Below are positions 7,927 to 16,254 of a stretch of DNA of 64,000 bases, in pieces. Positions within the stretch are counted from its first letter, which is position 1. Every line of letters starts with the position of its first letter. Both the position numbers and the translations under genes were made by a program. Under the pieces are notes generated by a model that saw only the letters and a program-made list of their open reading frames with translations, ran no database searches and was not told the DNA's origin. This DNA is from Photobacterium sp. GJ3 (GTDB lineage: Bacteria; Pseudomonadota; Gammaproteobacteria; Enterobacterales; Vibrionaceae): contig NZ_CP073579.1 in assembly GCF_018199995.1 (NCBI RefSeq), forward strand, positions 682,001 through 746,000. Reading direction: 5' to 3'.

Positions 7927-8856
7927 TCAGACGGACTCAATCAATTCAGGCAAGATCTCAAATAAATCTCCCACTAATCCATAGTCGGCAATCTCAAAGA
8001 TTGGCGCTTCCGGATCCTGATTAATCGCAACAATGACTTTCGCATCTTTCATGCCGGCTAAATGCTGAATGGCCCCGGAAATACCCACCGCGATATAAAG
8101 CTCCGGCGCAACGATTTTCCCGGTTTGCCCAACCTGAAGATCATTTGAAACAAATCCGGCATCGACTGCAGCACGAGAAGCCCCCACCGCACCACCCAGT
8201 TTGTCCGCCAGTTGCTCAATGAGTGCAAAGTGCGCTTTGTCACCCAACCCCCGGCCTCCGGACACAACCACTCTTGCAACCGGTAGTTCTGGTCGGTCAC
8301 TTTCAGTCACCTCCTGACCGAGATAGTCAGAAAGCGGGCTTTCAATCACTTTGTCGAGAGAGGTGATTTCCGCTGGATGCGTCGCACTCGCAACAGCATC
8401 GAATGCAGACGCGCGAATCGTCATCAATATTTTTGAGTCGGATGATTTCACTTTTGCGAGCGCATTCCCTGCATAAATTGGCCGAATAACCGTGTCGGGT
8501 GACTCAATACTGATCACGTCAGAAAGCACACCCACGCCAAGTAAACCCGCGATCCTGGGGAGAATATTTTTTCCAGAAGTTGTGGCCGCCATCAAGATGT
8601 GAGAATAATCCGCAGAAAGCTCTGCCACTAATTCAGACACATTTTCTGCCAGGCAATGCTGGTAAACCGGGTGATCAACCAGAATGACGTTGTTCACGCC
8701 CTCAAAATGGCTCACGGTATCTGCGACAGACTGACATTGGTGCCCGACCACTAAAACATGGCATTCTCCGGTCATCGCCTGACTGGCCGAAATTACTTTG
8801 GCTGTCTCGGGTGCCAGTATTTGCTGATGATGTTCCGCAATAATCAAAATACTCAT
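7927..8856 (-). CDS. etfA: Electron transfer flavoprotein alpha subunit
   Basis: 309 residues. The C-terminal FAD-binding domain is unmistakable: VVSGGRGLGDKAHFALIEQL, then GAVGASRAAVDAGF, QVGQTGKIVAPELYIAVGIS and INQDPEAPIFEIADYGLVGD. With EtfB it accepts electrons from acyl-CoA and related dehydrogenases and passes them to ETF-ubiquinone oxidoreductase. It overlaps etfB by 4 bases. The partner quinone oxidoreductase is divergent at 9784. Confidence 0.97.
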   Translation of the reverse strand: MSILIIAEHHQQILAPETAKVISASQAMTGECHVLVVGHQCQSVADTVSHFEGVNNVILVDHPVYQHCLAENVSELVAELSADYSHILMAATTSGKNILPRIAGLLGVGVLSDVISIESPDTVIRPIYAGNALAKVKSSDSKILMTIRASAFDAVASATHPAEITSLDKVIESPLSDYLGQEVTESDRPELPVARVVVSGGRGLGDKAHFALIEQLADKLGGAVGASRAAVDAGFVSNDLQVGQTGKIVAPELYIAVGISGAIQHLAGMKDAKVIVAINQDPEAPIFEIADYGLVGDLFEILPELIESV

Positions 8857-9605
8857 GAGATCACCTTCGCTTCATGTTTGAGCTTGTCGACCAGCTCACT
8901 CACAGAACTGACTTTGATTCCCCCTTTTCGGGCAGGTGGTGCGATAACTTCAAGCACTTCATGATGAGGTGACAACGTCACACTTAAATTTTCCAGCGTC
9001 ATTACAGCCATTGGTTTTTGCTTGGCTTTCATGATGTTTGGCAGTGAAGCATAACGTGGTTCATTCAGCCTGAGATCGGTACTGATCACTGCTGGCAATT
9101 TCAGTTTTAACGTTTCAAGACCACCATCGACTTCTCGGACAACTTCTGCATGGCCTTCCGAAATTTTCAGGTTCGACGCAAATGTTCCCTGCGGCAAATG
9201 AGCCAAGCCTGCCAGCATTTGTGCCACCTGATTATTATCTGAATCAATCGACTGTTTTCCCAGTAGCACGAGTTCCGGCGATTCTGTTTTCATGACAGCA
9301 TGAATAATTTTCGCGACATTCAGCGGCTCGATGGAAGCTGGTGCATCAACGTGAATCGCGCGGTCCGCTCCTAGAGCAAGCGCTGTGCGTAACTGTTCCT
9401 GACACACAGCTTCTCCGGCAGACATCACAACAATTTCAGAAACGATTCCCGCTTCCTTCAAGCGAACTGCTTCTTCAACAGCGATTTCACAAAATGGGTT
9501 CATCGCCATTTTTACGTTATTCTGCTCCACACCAGAGCCATCTGATTTCACCCGAATTTTCACATAAGGGTCAATGACCCGTTTAATTGCAACCAAGACC
9601 TTCAC
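8853..9605 (-). CDS. etfB: Electron transfer flavoprotein beta subunit
   Basis: 250 residues starting VKVLVAIKRVIDPYVKIRVK, the standard EtfB N-terminus. I chose GTG 9605 because AAGGAG (9612-9617) stands six bases before it; the ATG at 9626 would place that ribosome site inside the coding region. Later motifs include NPFCEIAVEEAVRLKEAG and LVLLGKQSIDSDNNQVAQM (AMP-binding region). It forms a heterodimer with EtfA and feeds the respiratory chain. Confidence 0.96.
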   Translation of the reverse strand: MKVLVAIKRVIDPYVKIRVKSDGSGVEQNNVKMAMNPFCEIAVEEAVRLKEAGIVSEIVVMSAGEAVCQEQLRTALALGADRAIHVDAPASIEPLNVAKIIHAVMKTESPELVLLGKQSIDSDNNQVAQMLAGLAHLPQGTFASNLKISEGHAEVVREVDGGLETLKLKLPAVISTDLRLNEPRYASLPNIMKAKQKPMAVMTLENLSVTLSPHHEVLEVIAPPARKGGIKVSSVSELVDKLKHEAKVIS

Positions 9606-9722
9606 AAGCAACTCCTTGTAAATCATGATGTTTTAACAAAACCACAACTGAACGCGGATACAAATTCCATCGATCAATCCCGATCAGATCGTTCTCTTCG
9701 TTTCAAATGAGTGTGGTTCGGG

Positions 9723-9738
9723 TTTACGTTTACGTCAA
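9723..9738. promoter_or_regulatory. LiuR-like palindrome between etfBA and ETF-QO
   Basis: TTTACGTTTACGTCAA is an imperfect palindrome of the form TTnACGT-TT-ACGTnAA. This resembles the site of the MerR-family regulator LiuR, which controls branched-chain amino acid and fatty acid degradation in many gammaproteobacteria, with ETF genes among known targets as I recall. It sits in the divergent promoter region, 46 bases before the ETF-QO start. Assignment is by motif only. Confidence 0.5.
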
Positions 9739-9783
9739 CTGGACTACAGTTATTCATAATATTGCGTAAATCAGGGAGTTGGG

Positions 9784-11426
9784 ATGGAACGGGAAAGTAT
9801 GGCATTTGATGTTGTCATTGTCGGTGCAGGACCGGCAGGCTTGGCCTCTGCCTGTAAACTAATGCAGCTGGCCGCAGAACAACAACAGGAAATTTCAGTT
9901 TGTGTGATTGAAAAAGGCGCGGAAGTGGGTTCGCATATTCTGTCTGGCGCATTGTTTGAGCCAAGAGCACTGAACGAACTGTTCCCCGATTGGTCAGAGC
10001 GAGGCGCACCGTTAAATACGGCCGTCTCAGACGATCAGTTTTACTGGCTGACCAACGAATACAACCAGATCAAAATGCCCGCCGCATTCGTTCCCGCTCC
10101 CCTGCATAATCAGGGCAATTATATTATCAGCTTAGGAGAACTCTGCCGCTGGCTGGCGCAACAGGCCGAAGCATTGGGTGTCGCCATTTTTCCCGGATTC
10201 GCTGCAGCCGAGCTTTACTTCAATGAACAGCAGGCTGTCGCAGGTGTGATCACGACAGATATGGGCCGGGATAAACAAGGCCATGAAAAACAGGGATTTC
10301 AACCCGGAATTATTCTTGAAGCAAAATACACCATCTTTGCTGAAGGTGCTCGCGGTCATTTAGGAAAAGCCCTGATCGAGCGTTTCAAGCTGGATGAAAA
10401 CAAACAACCACAACACTATGCAATTGGCTTTAAAGAGCTCTGGCAGATCCCTGCACAGCAACATCAGCCGGGGCTCGTTTTGCATTCAACCGGCTGGCCG
10501 TTAACTCAGACCGGAACATCCGGCGGTGGATTTCTGTACCATTTCGGAGAGAATCTCGTGTCCGTTGGCCTCGTGATTGACCTGAATTACAGCCACCCTT
10601 ACCTCAGCCCTTTTGATGAATTTCAACAGATGAAACACCACCCCCGATTTGCCTCTATCCTTCAGGGGGAGAACGCATTGCGTATGGTGCCAGAGTCATC
10701 ACGAAAGGCGGATATCATTCACTTCCGGAACAGAGTTTTCCTGGCGGGCTGCTGGTAGGATGTGATGCGGGGACTTTAAATGGTGCAAAAATTAAAGGGT
10801 CTCACACCGCTATGAAATCCGGCATGCTGGCCGCTGAAGCCATTTTTGAAGCGCTGATTGCAGGTCATGCCCACTCGGTGCCTGACTACCAAGCCCGGTT
10901 TCAAGCTTCGTGGTTGCAGGAAGAGTTATATCAGGCCCGGAATTTCGGGGCGGCAATCCATAAATTTGGACCAGTACTGGGCGGTGCTTTAGCAACGCTG
11001 GAGTTTAATGTTCTGAAAAAGCCGCTCTGGTCTGTCAAAGATCATCAACCGGATCATCTGCAGTTAAAAACAATCGATCAGGTGAAGCCCCTGAATTACC
11101 CCAAACCCGACGGCCAATTAAGCTTTGACCAAGCTTCATCGGTCTTTTTGTCGACGATCAAACATGAAGAAAATCAGCCCTGTCATTTACTGCTGAAAGA
11201 TGCGCAAATCCCAACGAGCACACATTTATCGCTTTATGATGAACCCAGCCAGCGTTACTGCCCGGCAGGCGTTTATGAGATTGTTCAGAAGAAGGACGGG
11301 CCGTTTTTTCAAATCAACGCCGGGAACTGTATTCACTGCAAAACCTGCGACATTAAAGATCCGTCTCAGAACATACAATGGACGCCGCCGGAAGGTGGTA
11401 GCGGCCCCAACTATTCCTCAATGTAG
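9784..11426 (+). pseudogene. ETF-ubiquinone oxidoreductase, frameshifted
   Basis: The first part (324 codons) starts MERESMAFDVVIVGAGPAGL with an FAD Rossmann motif, then GSHILSGALFEPRALNEL. It ends at TAG 10756-10758. Shifting frame by one base near 10700 restores the family sequence (GGYHSLPEQSFPGGLLVGCD, then KIKGSHTAMKSG), which continues to the 4Fe-4S domain (CPAGVYE, NCIHCKTCDIKDP) and the family-typical end SGPNYSSM at 11426. So the gene is whole apart from one missing base, most simply an A in the short A-run at about 10702-10705. The enzyme passes electrons from ETF to ubiquinone. Because its partners etfBA are intact, a sequencing error is quite possible. Confidence 0.9.
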
Positions 11427-11427
11427 C

Positions 11428-11760
11428 TTATTGACCGCCGGATTGGGTTTCCTGTCGAATCCAATCCAGATAAGCATGATAACCGGCTTCAACCGGTAAG
11501 CAGATGATTTCTGGTGTTTCATAGTGATGATTCGCCAGAATATCTGCTTCAACCGCCGGATACTTCTCGCGGGTTGTTTTGATGACGACCAGCTTTTCCC
11601 GATCGGACTGAACCTGCCCCTTCCAATGGTAAAAACTGTCAATCGACTGAACCTGGATACAGGCAGCCAGCTTCTGATTTAATAAAGAATGAATTAATCG
11701 CTCGCCCACAGTCTCATCTGTAAAAGTCGTCAATACAACACAACAGGATTCTTTCGACAT
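11428..11760 (-). CDS. cutA: CutA1-family protein
   Basis: 110 residues with the CutA1 pattern: VVLTTFTDETVGERLIHSLL, KLAACIQVQSIDSFYHWKGQ and ILANHHYETPEIICLPVEAG. CutA proteins are compact trimers once linked to divalent metal tolerance; their true role is uncertain. I chose ATG 11760, preceded by GGGGGAA at a good distance, over the upstream TTG. It lies between the ETF-QO tail (convergent, one base apart) and a LysE-type gene upstream on the same strand (14 bases). Confidence 0.92.
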   Translation of the reverse strand: MSKESCCVVLTTFTDETVGERLIHSLLNQKLAACIQVQSIDSFYHWKGQVQSDREKLVVIKTTREKYPAVEADILANHHYETPEIICLPVEAGYHAYLDWIRQETQSGGQ

Positions 11761-11774
11761 TACTTCCCCCAATT

Positions 11775-12401
11775 CTAACGTTGCGTCAGCGCAATTTTTG
11801 CACTCAGTGCAACCAGAAGCCCGCCCGATACACCTTCAATCGCTTTGGTATAACCCGACATTTTGGGGTTCCCGAACACAAAACTACCTAACATGGCATA
11901 CAGCAGGTTAATCACAGTGGCCAGTACACTGAATACACACCCTAAAATCATCAATTGCATGGTCACATTACCGGCTTGAACATCAATAAACTGCGGTAAA
12001 AAGGACAAGAAAAATAAACCAACCTTCGGATTTAAAATGCTGACAATCACGCCCTGTTTAAAAACATTCGAACTCTGGCTGATAGATTCCGCAGCAATCA
12101 GGCGGCTTTTTCCATTCAGACTATTTCTTATTGAAGAAATACCCAAATAAAGCAGATACGCCGCACCTAAATATTTCACAACACTAAATAAAAGTGCAGA
12201 ATTCAGAATGAGTGTTGAAAGACCCAGTACAGCAGCAAAGGTGTGCCCCATGTACCCGACTCCCAGCCCAAGCGCGGCTTGAATGCCAGAGCGCATTTTG
12301 CCTCGCATCGCGTTTGAAACAATGTAAATCACATCTGGCCCTGGGACTAAATTTAAGCTGATAGAGGCTAATGCGAATAAGAATAAAGTTTGTAAATCCA
12401 T
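11775..12401 (-). CDS. LysE/RhtB family amino acid exporter
   Basis: 208-residue inner-membrane protein with about six hydrophobic segments. The N-terminus MDLQTLFLFALASISLNLVP leads into GPDVIYIVSNAMRG, the family signature of RhtB/LysE exporters, and LGLGVGYMGHTFAAVLGLS follows. These export amino acids such as homoserine, threonine or leucine; the substrate here cannot be told. I chose ATG 12401 with GAGGA upstream; the longer frame from 12434 adds a non-homologous leader. Probably cotranscribed with cutA. Confidence 0.9.
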   Translation of the reverse strand: MDLQTLFLFALASISLNLVPGPDVIYIVSNAMRGKMRSGIQAALGLGVGYMGHTFAAVLGLSTLILNSALLFSVVKYLGAAYLLYLGISSIRNSLNGKSRLIAAESISQSSNVFKQGVIVSILNPKVGLFFLSFLPQFIDVQAGNVTMQLMILGCVFSVLATVINLLYAMLGSFVFGNPKMSGYTKAIEGVSGGLLVALSAKIALTQR

Positions 12402-12792
12402 TTCATTCCTCACTTTTATGATAAGCATTCTCAATAAGACTGATATTCAGGACTTCCAAAAACATCCCGGATGAAAGCGCGGAGAATCTTAAGAAAACAC
12501 GAGTTATAGAGCATCATTCGCCAGAAAAAATCAAGCAGAAAGCGTCTCATCCTGAAAGCAATCACACACAGCATACTTTTAAGGCTCAAAATTATTCCAT
12601 ATAAGAACCAAACCTGTTTTTTTTGCCCGCACTAATAACAAATAAGTATACCTTTACAGCAACTTTGTACTTCCTGTGAATAGATTGTGTGCGATCTGTG
12701 TGTTAGTGTTTCAAAGTACTGCAACAAGAAGCACCACAACTAACAAACCAACAATTAGTAAACTTGCTCAAATCTTGTAGAGGGGACCCGAT
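12402..12792. other. Intergenic region, promoters of LysE gene and sigma factor
   Basis: This 391-base stretch between divergent genes holds no convincing coding sequence. It is AT-rich in its right half and ends in a strong ribosome site (AGAGGGG) for the sigma factor. I see no clear operator. Confidence 0.5.
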
Positions 12793-13668
12793 ATGGATGT
12801 CAATACACAGGAAGTAAGTAGCTTTGATACTGATGTAATTCATTTGTATTTGCAGGAAATTTCTCACAAATCATTACTGACTAAAGAAGAGGAGATCCAG
12901 TACAGCCGTAAAAGTCTGGCGGGAGACCCAAGTGCGAAAGCAGTCATGATCGAAAGTAATTTGCGCCTTGTCGTTAGTATCGCCAAAAAGTATCGCGGTA
13001 GCACGATGCAACTCAGCGATCTGATTGATGAAGGAAACATTGGCCTCATCACCGCAGTTGAAAAGTTTGATCCGGAAAGAGGGTTCCGTTTCTCAACTTA
13101 TGCCACGTGGTGGATTAAGCAAACCATTGAGCGTGCAATCCATAATCAGGCTCGTACCATTCGCCTGCCGGTGCACGTGTCAAAAGAAATCAATACGATT
13201 CTGAGAACACACAAGCAATTGATGAAAAACAGTAATCAGGAACCCACGCATGAGCAGGTTGCTGAGAAAATGCAGAAATCCGTTGAAGAGATTTCTGAGG
13301 TTCTGTCATACGACACCCCTGTTGTTTCTATTGACCAATCTTTGTCGGATGACAGTAATTCGAATTCAATTGCTTCTTTTATCGCAGATACGAATATCAC
13401 TTCACCTGATACCTCACTGGATCAGTCAGATATTCATGCACTGGCGGTCACCATGCTGAAAACCCTGAACGAAAGAGACAGAGAAATCCTTTGTCGTCGT
13501 TTTGGCCTGCTGGGATACGAGGCTCAAACCCTTCAGGAGGTTGCTGAAGAAGTTGGCCTGACGCGTGAACGGATCCGTCAGTTGCAAGTCAGCTCGCTCA
13601 GCAAGCTGAAGAATGCGCTGCAGCGCGAAAACTACAGCCTGGAAATTTTGTTCTCCGAAACCGCTTAA
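12793..13668 (+). CDS. RpoS-like alternative sigma factor (RpoQ/RpoX type)
   Basis: 291 residues with the sigma-70 regions in order: region 1.2 (VIHLYLQEISHKSLLTKEEE), 2.1-2.2 (ESNLRLVVSIAKKYRG), 2.3-2.4 (FSTYATWWIKQTIERAIHNQ), region 3 (RLPVHVSKEINTI), and 4.2 (TLQEVAEEVGLTRERIRQLQ). It is closest to RpoS but shorter than vibrio RpoS (about 320-330) and divergent in region 3 and the C-terminus, and it does not sit beside nlpD. Vibrios carry such second RpoS-like factors, called RpoQ or RpoX, tied to quorum sensing and stationary phase. It is followed by a terminator at 13693-13720. Confidence 0.88.
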   Translation: MDVNTQEVSSFDTDVIHLYLQEISHKSLLTKEEEIQYSRKSLAGDPSAKAVMIESNLRLVVSIAKKYRGSTMQLSDLIDEGNIGLITAVEKFDPERGFRFSTYATWWIKQTIERAIHNQARTIRLPVHVSKEINTILRTHKQLMKNSNQEPTHEQVAEKMQKSVEEISEVLSYDTPVVSIDQSLSDDSNSNSIASFIADTNITSPDTSLDQSDIHALAVTMLKTLNERDREILCRRFGLLGYEAQTLQEVAEEVGLTRERIRQLQVSSLSKLKNALQRENYSLEILFSETA

Positions 13669-13692
13669 CGCGCGATTCGCCGTAAGATCCCG

Positions 13693-13720
13693 AAAGCCTG
13701 GCAAATTTTGTCAGGCTTTT
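13693..13720 (+). terminator. Terminator of the sigma factor gene
   Basis: Stem AAAGCCTG / CAGGCTTT around a loop that can pair further (CAAA with TTTG), ending in a T-tract. Confidence 0.75.
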
Positions 13721-13841
13721 CTTTGCGCTTTTCACGCAGTGCTGACATCCTATCAACGCGTCGTTTTAAGATGCTTGGCAGGCCCCTTTATCTTACCCAT
13801 AATTTGGGGTATCCCTTTTGTATTACAGCAGTGAAGTAAAC

Positions 13842-14387
13842 ATGATTCTCAGAAAACTTTTATTGATAACTTCTGTCGTCTTACTGTCCTCTTGTGCCAG
13901 TTACAGCATTACAGAGCAAGAAGTCCAAAACTACCTGGATAAAAACGCCAGAGTGGAACAAAAAGTTGGCTTCGGTGGCTTTGCACAAGCCCATGTTCTC
14001 TTCAACGACATCAAAGTTGGTATTGGTCGTGCAGACACGGATCGCATCAACCTGGAAGCAAAATCCAAAGCAGATATCAGTATCAAAGGACAGCCTCAGC
14101 AGAAAGTTGCCATTCACGTCAACTTTAGTGCGATCCCCTATTACGACAAAAGTGAAGGTGCTGTTTACCTGAACAACCTGAAGGTTGAATCTCTGGACAT
14201 TTCCCCCAACACACTGGGCCCTTTCTCCAGCAGCCAGGTACTTGCCCCACTCATTGAGATCGTTGGCCAGTACTTATTAAAAATTCCTGTCTACAAACTT
14301 CAGGAAGATGACTTGAAACAATCTCTGTTGAAGACAGCCCGTCCTGAGCTCAAAATCAAGAACCATGCATTGGTGATTCAAATCTGA
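13842..14387 (+). CDS. DUF1439 (YceB-like) lipoprotein
   Basis: 181 residues beginning MILRKLLLITSVVLLSSCAS, a lipoprotein signal with lipobox LSSC. The mature part follows the DUF1439/YceB pattern: ITEQEVQNYLDKNARVEQKV at the front and APLIEIVGQYLLKIPVYKLQ near the end. These are outer-membrane lipoproteins of a lipid-binding SYLF/LEA-like fold; function is unknown. I chose ATG 13842 so the signal peptide is terminal; the frame is open from 13818. It stands alone between the sigma factor and a LysR gene. Confidence 0.87.
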   Translation: MILRKLLLITSVVLLSSCASYSITEQEVQNYLDKNARVEQKVGFGGFAQAHVLFNDIKVGIGRADTDRINLEAKSKADISIKGQPQQKVAIHVNFSAIPYYDKSEGAVYLNNLKVESLDISPNTLGPFSSSQVLAPLIEIVGQYLLKIPVYKLQEDDLKQSLLKTARPELKIKNHALVIQI

Positions 14388-14565
14388 TCTGCTGATGTTT
14401 GAGGAGATGGTGTTGTGTTTGTTTATCCCTGCACAACACTATTTTTTAGGGTCCATACGAATAAAGTTATAGTGCGTTAAAGGCTTCTTCTTTTGCTTTC
14501 TCGTATTTCATCCTTATCAAAACTTCATCACGTGATTCAACAAGGAAGAGCGAAGTATTGCTACC

Positions 14566-14613
14566 GAAAATTGACTTGATTGTTTACACTAGAAAACAAT
14601 CAAGTCAATTTTC
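14566..14613. repeat. Perfect 20-bp inverted repeat upstream of LysR gene
   Basis: Left arm 14566-14585 (GAAAATTGACTTGATTGTTT) and right arm 14594-14613 are exact reverse complements, with an 8-base spacer. It lies 53 bases before the LysR ATG. It is AT-rich with no terminal T-run, so it is more like a regulatory dyad or an mRNA leader hairpin than a terminator. Within it GTTT..AAAC and the TTGACTTGA element are candidate regulator contacts. Confidence 0.9.
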
Positions 14614-14666
14614 ACAAGCGCACCCCTCATTTGAATGCGCATGAGTCCATTTTCAGGATCGTTTTC

Positions 14667-15599
14667 ATGCTGGATAACTTACAACAAATGGTCATTCTGG
14701 CCTCCGTCAGCCACGAGCAAAACTTTACCCGAGCAGCAGAACGCCTGGGAATCTCCAAGTCCCAGGTCAGCAAACAGATTCGCTTCCTCGAAGAAAGACT
14801 GGGCTGTCAGCTCGTTCAGCGTAGTACACGGACTGTCGCCCTCACCGACATCGGCCAGCAATATGCCGAGTTTGGCCAGCAACTGCTCGACACAGTCAAA
14901 GAAGCTGAGGCCATGGTGGCAGGTTACCGCAATGAAATCAAAGGGGTATTACGCGTTGGCGTTGCACAATCCTTTGGCAATACCAATATCACACCCGCCA
15001 TGGTCGCATTTCAGAAAGCAAATCCGGATCTTGAACTGGAAATCAGTCTGTTCGATCACCGTCCTAACTTGCTTGAAGAAGGGTTTGATTGCTGGTTGGC
15101 GATTCACGAGCATCCGCCGGAAGGCATGGTTGCCAAAAAACTAGTGGACTGTGAGTTCATGGTTGTTGCTTCCCCGGACTACATTGCGCGCTACGGTCAT
15201 CCCGAATCGCCGGCAGATCTGCGCAAGCACAACTGTATCACCTATGAAAGCCGTGAACGAAAATATGTTCAGTGGGATTTTATGAAAGACGGTGGGCGTG
15301 AATCGGTCCGTGTTGCGGGCAGTTATCGCATCAACAACGCGCCGGCTGTGCTGGAAGCCACAAAGGCTGGCGCCGGCATTGCCTATCTGGCCACCTATCT
15401 CATTCATGATGAGCTCGATACAGATCAACTGATTCAGCTCATGCCGGACTGGAAACCTGAGCTCGCCTTGCCGATGTATGCCGTTTACCCACGTCACAAA
15501 TATCTGGCGCCCAAGGTCCGCGCATTTATAGACTTCATGGCAAACTGGATGTCGAGCCATCCTTTTCAACCAAGCACTAAAGCATCTGTTGCGTCTTAG
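14667..15599 (+). CDS. LysR-family transcriptional regulator
   Basis: 310 residues. The N-terminal winged HTH reads ILASVSHEQNFTRAAERLGI then SKSQVSKQIRFLEERLGCQL (residues 9-48), followed by the periplasmic-binding-like effector domain from about residue 90 (GVLRVGVAQSFGNTNITPAM). The pattern, including PEGMVAKKL and the C-terminal LPMYAVYPRHKYLAPKVRAF, is the CrgA-like subgroup that controls oxidoreductases or quinone stress. I chose ATG 14667 by family alignment. The frame is open from 14580 but that leader covers half of a perfect hairpin. Target unknown; the next gene is 65 bases downstream. Confidence 0.92.
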   Translation: MLDNLQQMVILASVSHEQNFTRAAERLGISKSQVSKQIRFLEERLGCQLVQRSTRTVALTDIGQQYAEFGQQLLDTVKEAEAMVAGYRNEIKGVLRVGVAQSFGNTNITPAMVAFQKANPDLELEISLFDHRPNLLEEGFDCWLAIHEHPPEGMVAKKLVDCEFMVVASPDYIARYGHPESPADLRKHNCITYESRERKYVQWDFMKDGGRESVRVAGSYRINNAPAVLEATKAGAGIAYLATYLIHDELDTDQLIQLMPDWKPELALPMYAVYPRHKYLAPKVRAFIDFMANWMSSHPFQPSTKASVAS

Positions 15600-15664
15600 T
15601 TCTGCAGTTGTGGATTCGGGCGGACTGTTCTACACCTATAGGAAGTTCAGTCAGGTGCCCGACC

Positions 15665-16216
15665 ATGTTTTCAGATCGTTGTCGATTACAAACATTGCTC
15701 CGCAACATCTTCATCATGATGATGCTGCTCCTTTTCATCGGCTGTGCAACACAGCAGGAAGAAGCGCCACCTGAAGCAGAAGCGACCACACCAGCCGCAG
15801 AAGTTGGAACAACAGAACCACCACCGCCACCTCAGGTCATCCTGGCAGAAATCCCCGAAGTTCGGGAGACCATCTACTTCGACTCAGGCAGTTTTGAGAT
15901 TACCCAGTCTGAACAGTTAAAAATCGATCCGATCGCAGTCCGGCTGAGACGCCATCCAGACAGTAATGTCATCATCATCGGGCACAGTTCTGAAAGTGAT
16001 AACGAAGAAGACAATATGGCATTGTCTTATGAACGTGCGTTCTCCGTCGCCATCTACATCGCTTCAGTATTTGGCATTGAAGAAGAAAGAATACAAGTTG
16101 TCGCGCAGGGACAGGGCGACCCGGCTTCCTCGGGATCGAACAGCCGCGTTGAGTTGATTTCGCCGGAGACTGTGGTCAGAACTCTGGATGCATCGACAGA
16201 TAGCAATCCGTTCTGA
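15665..16216 (+). CDS. OmpA-family lipoprotein
   Basis: 183 residues. A long charged start (MFSDRCRLQTLLRNI) leads to a hydrophobic segment and lipobox FIGC (about residue 30), then a Pro/Glu/Ala linker (about 35-60), then an OmpA-C peptidoglycan-binding domain: IYFDSGSFEITQSEQLKIDP, NVIIIGHSSESDNEEDN, ALSYERAFSVAIYI and VVAQGQGDPASSGSNSRVEL. Such Pal-like proteins anchor the outer membrane to the wall. It follows the LysR gene on the same strand and is convergent with the acyltransferase. Confidence 0.87.
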   Translation: MFSDRCRLQTLLRNIFIMMMLLLFIGCATQQEEAPPEAEATTPAAEVGTTEPPPPPQVILAEIPEVRETIYFDSGSFEITQSEQLKIDPIAVRLRRHPDSNVIIIGHSSESDNEEDNMALSYERAFSVAIYIASVFGIEEERIQVVAQGQGDPASSGSNSRVELISPETVVRTLDASTDSNPF

Positions 16217-16254
16217 CCACAAAGCAATACGTTGATTGTCTGAGCAACAACCAA

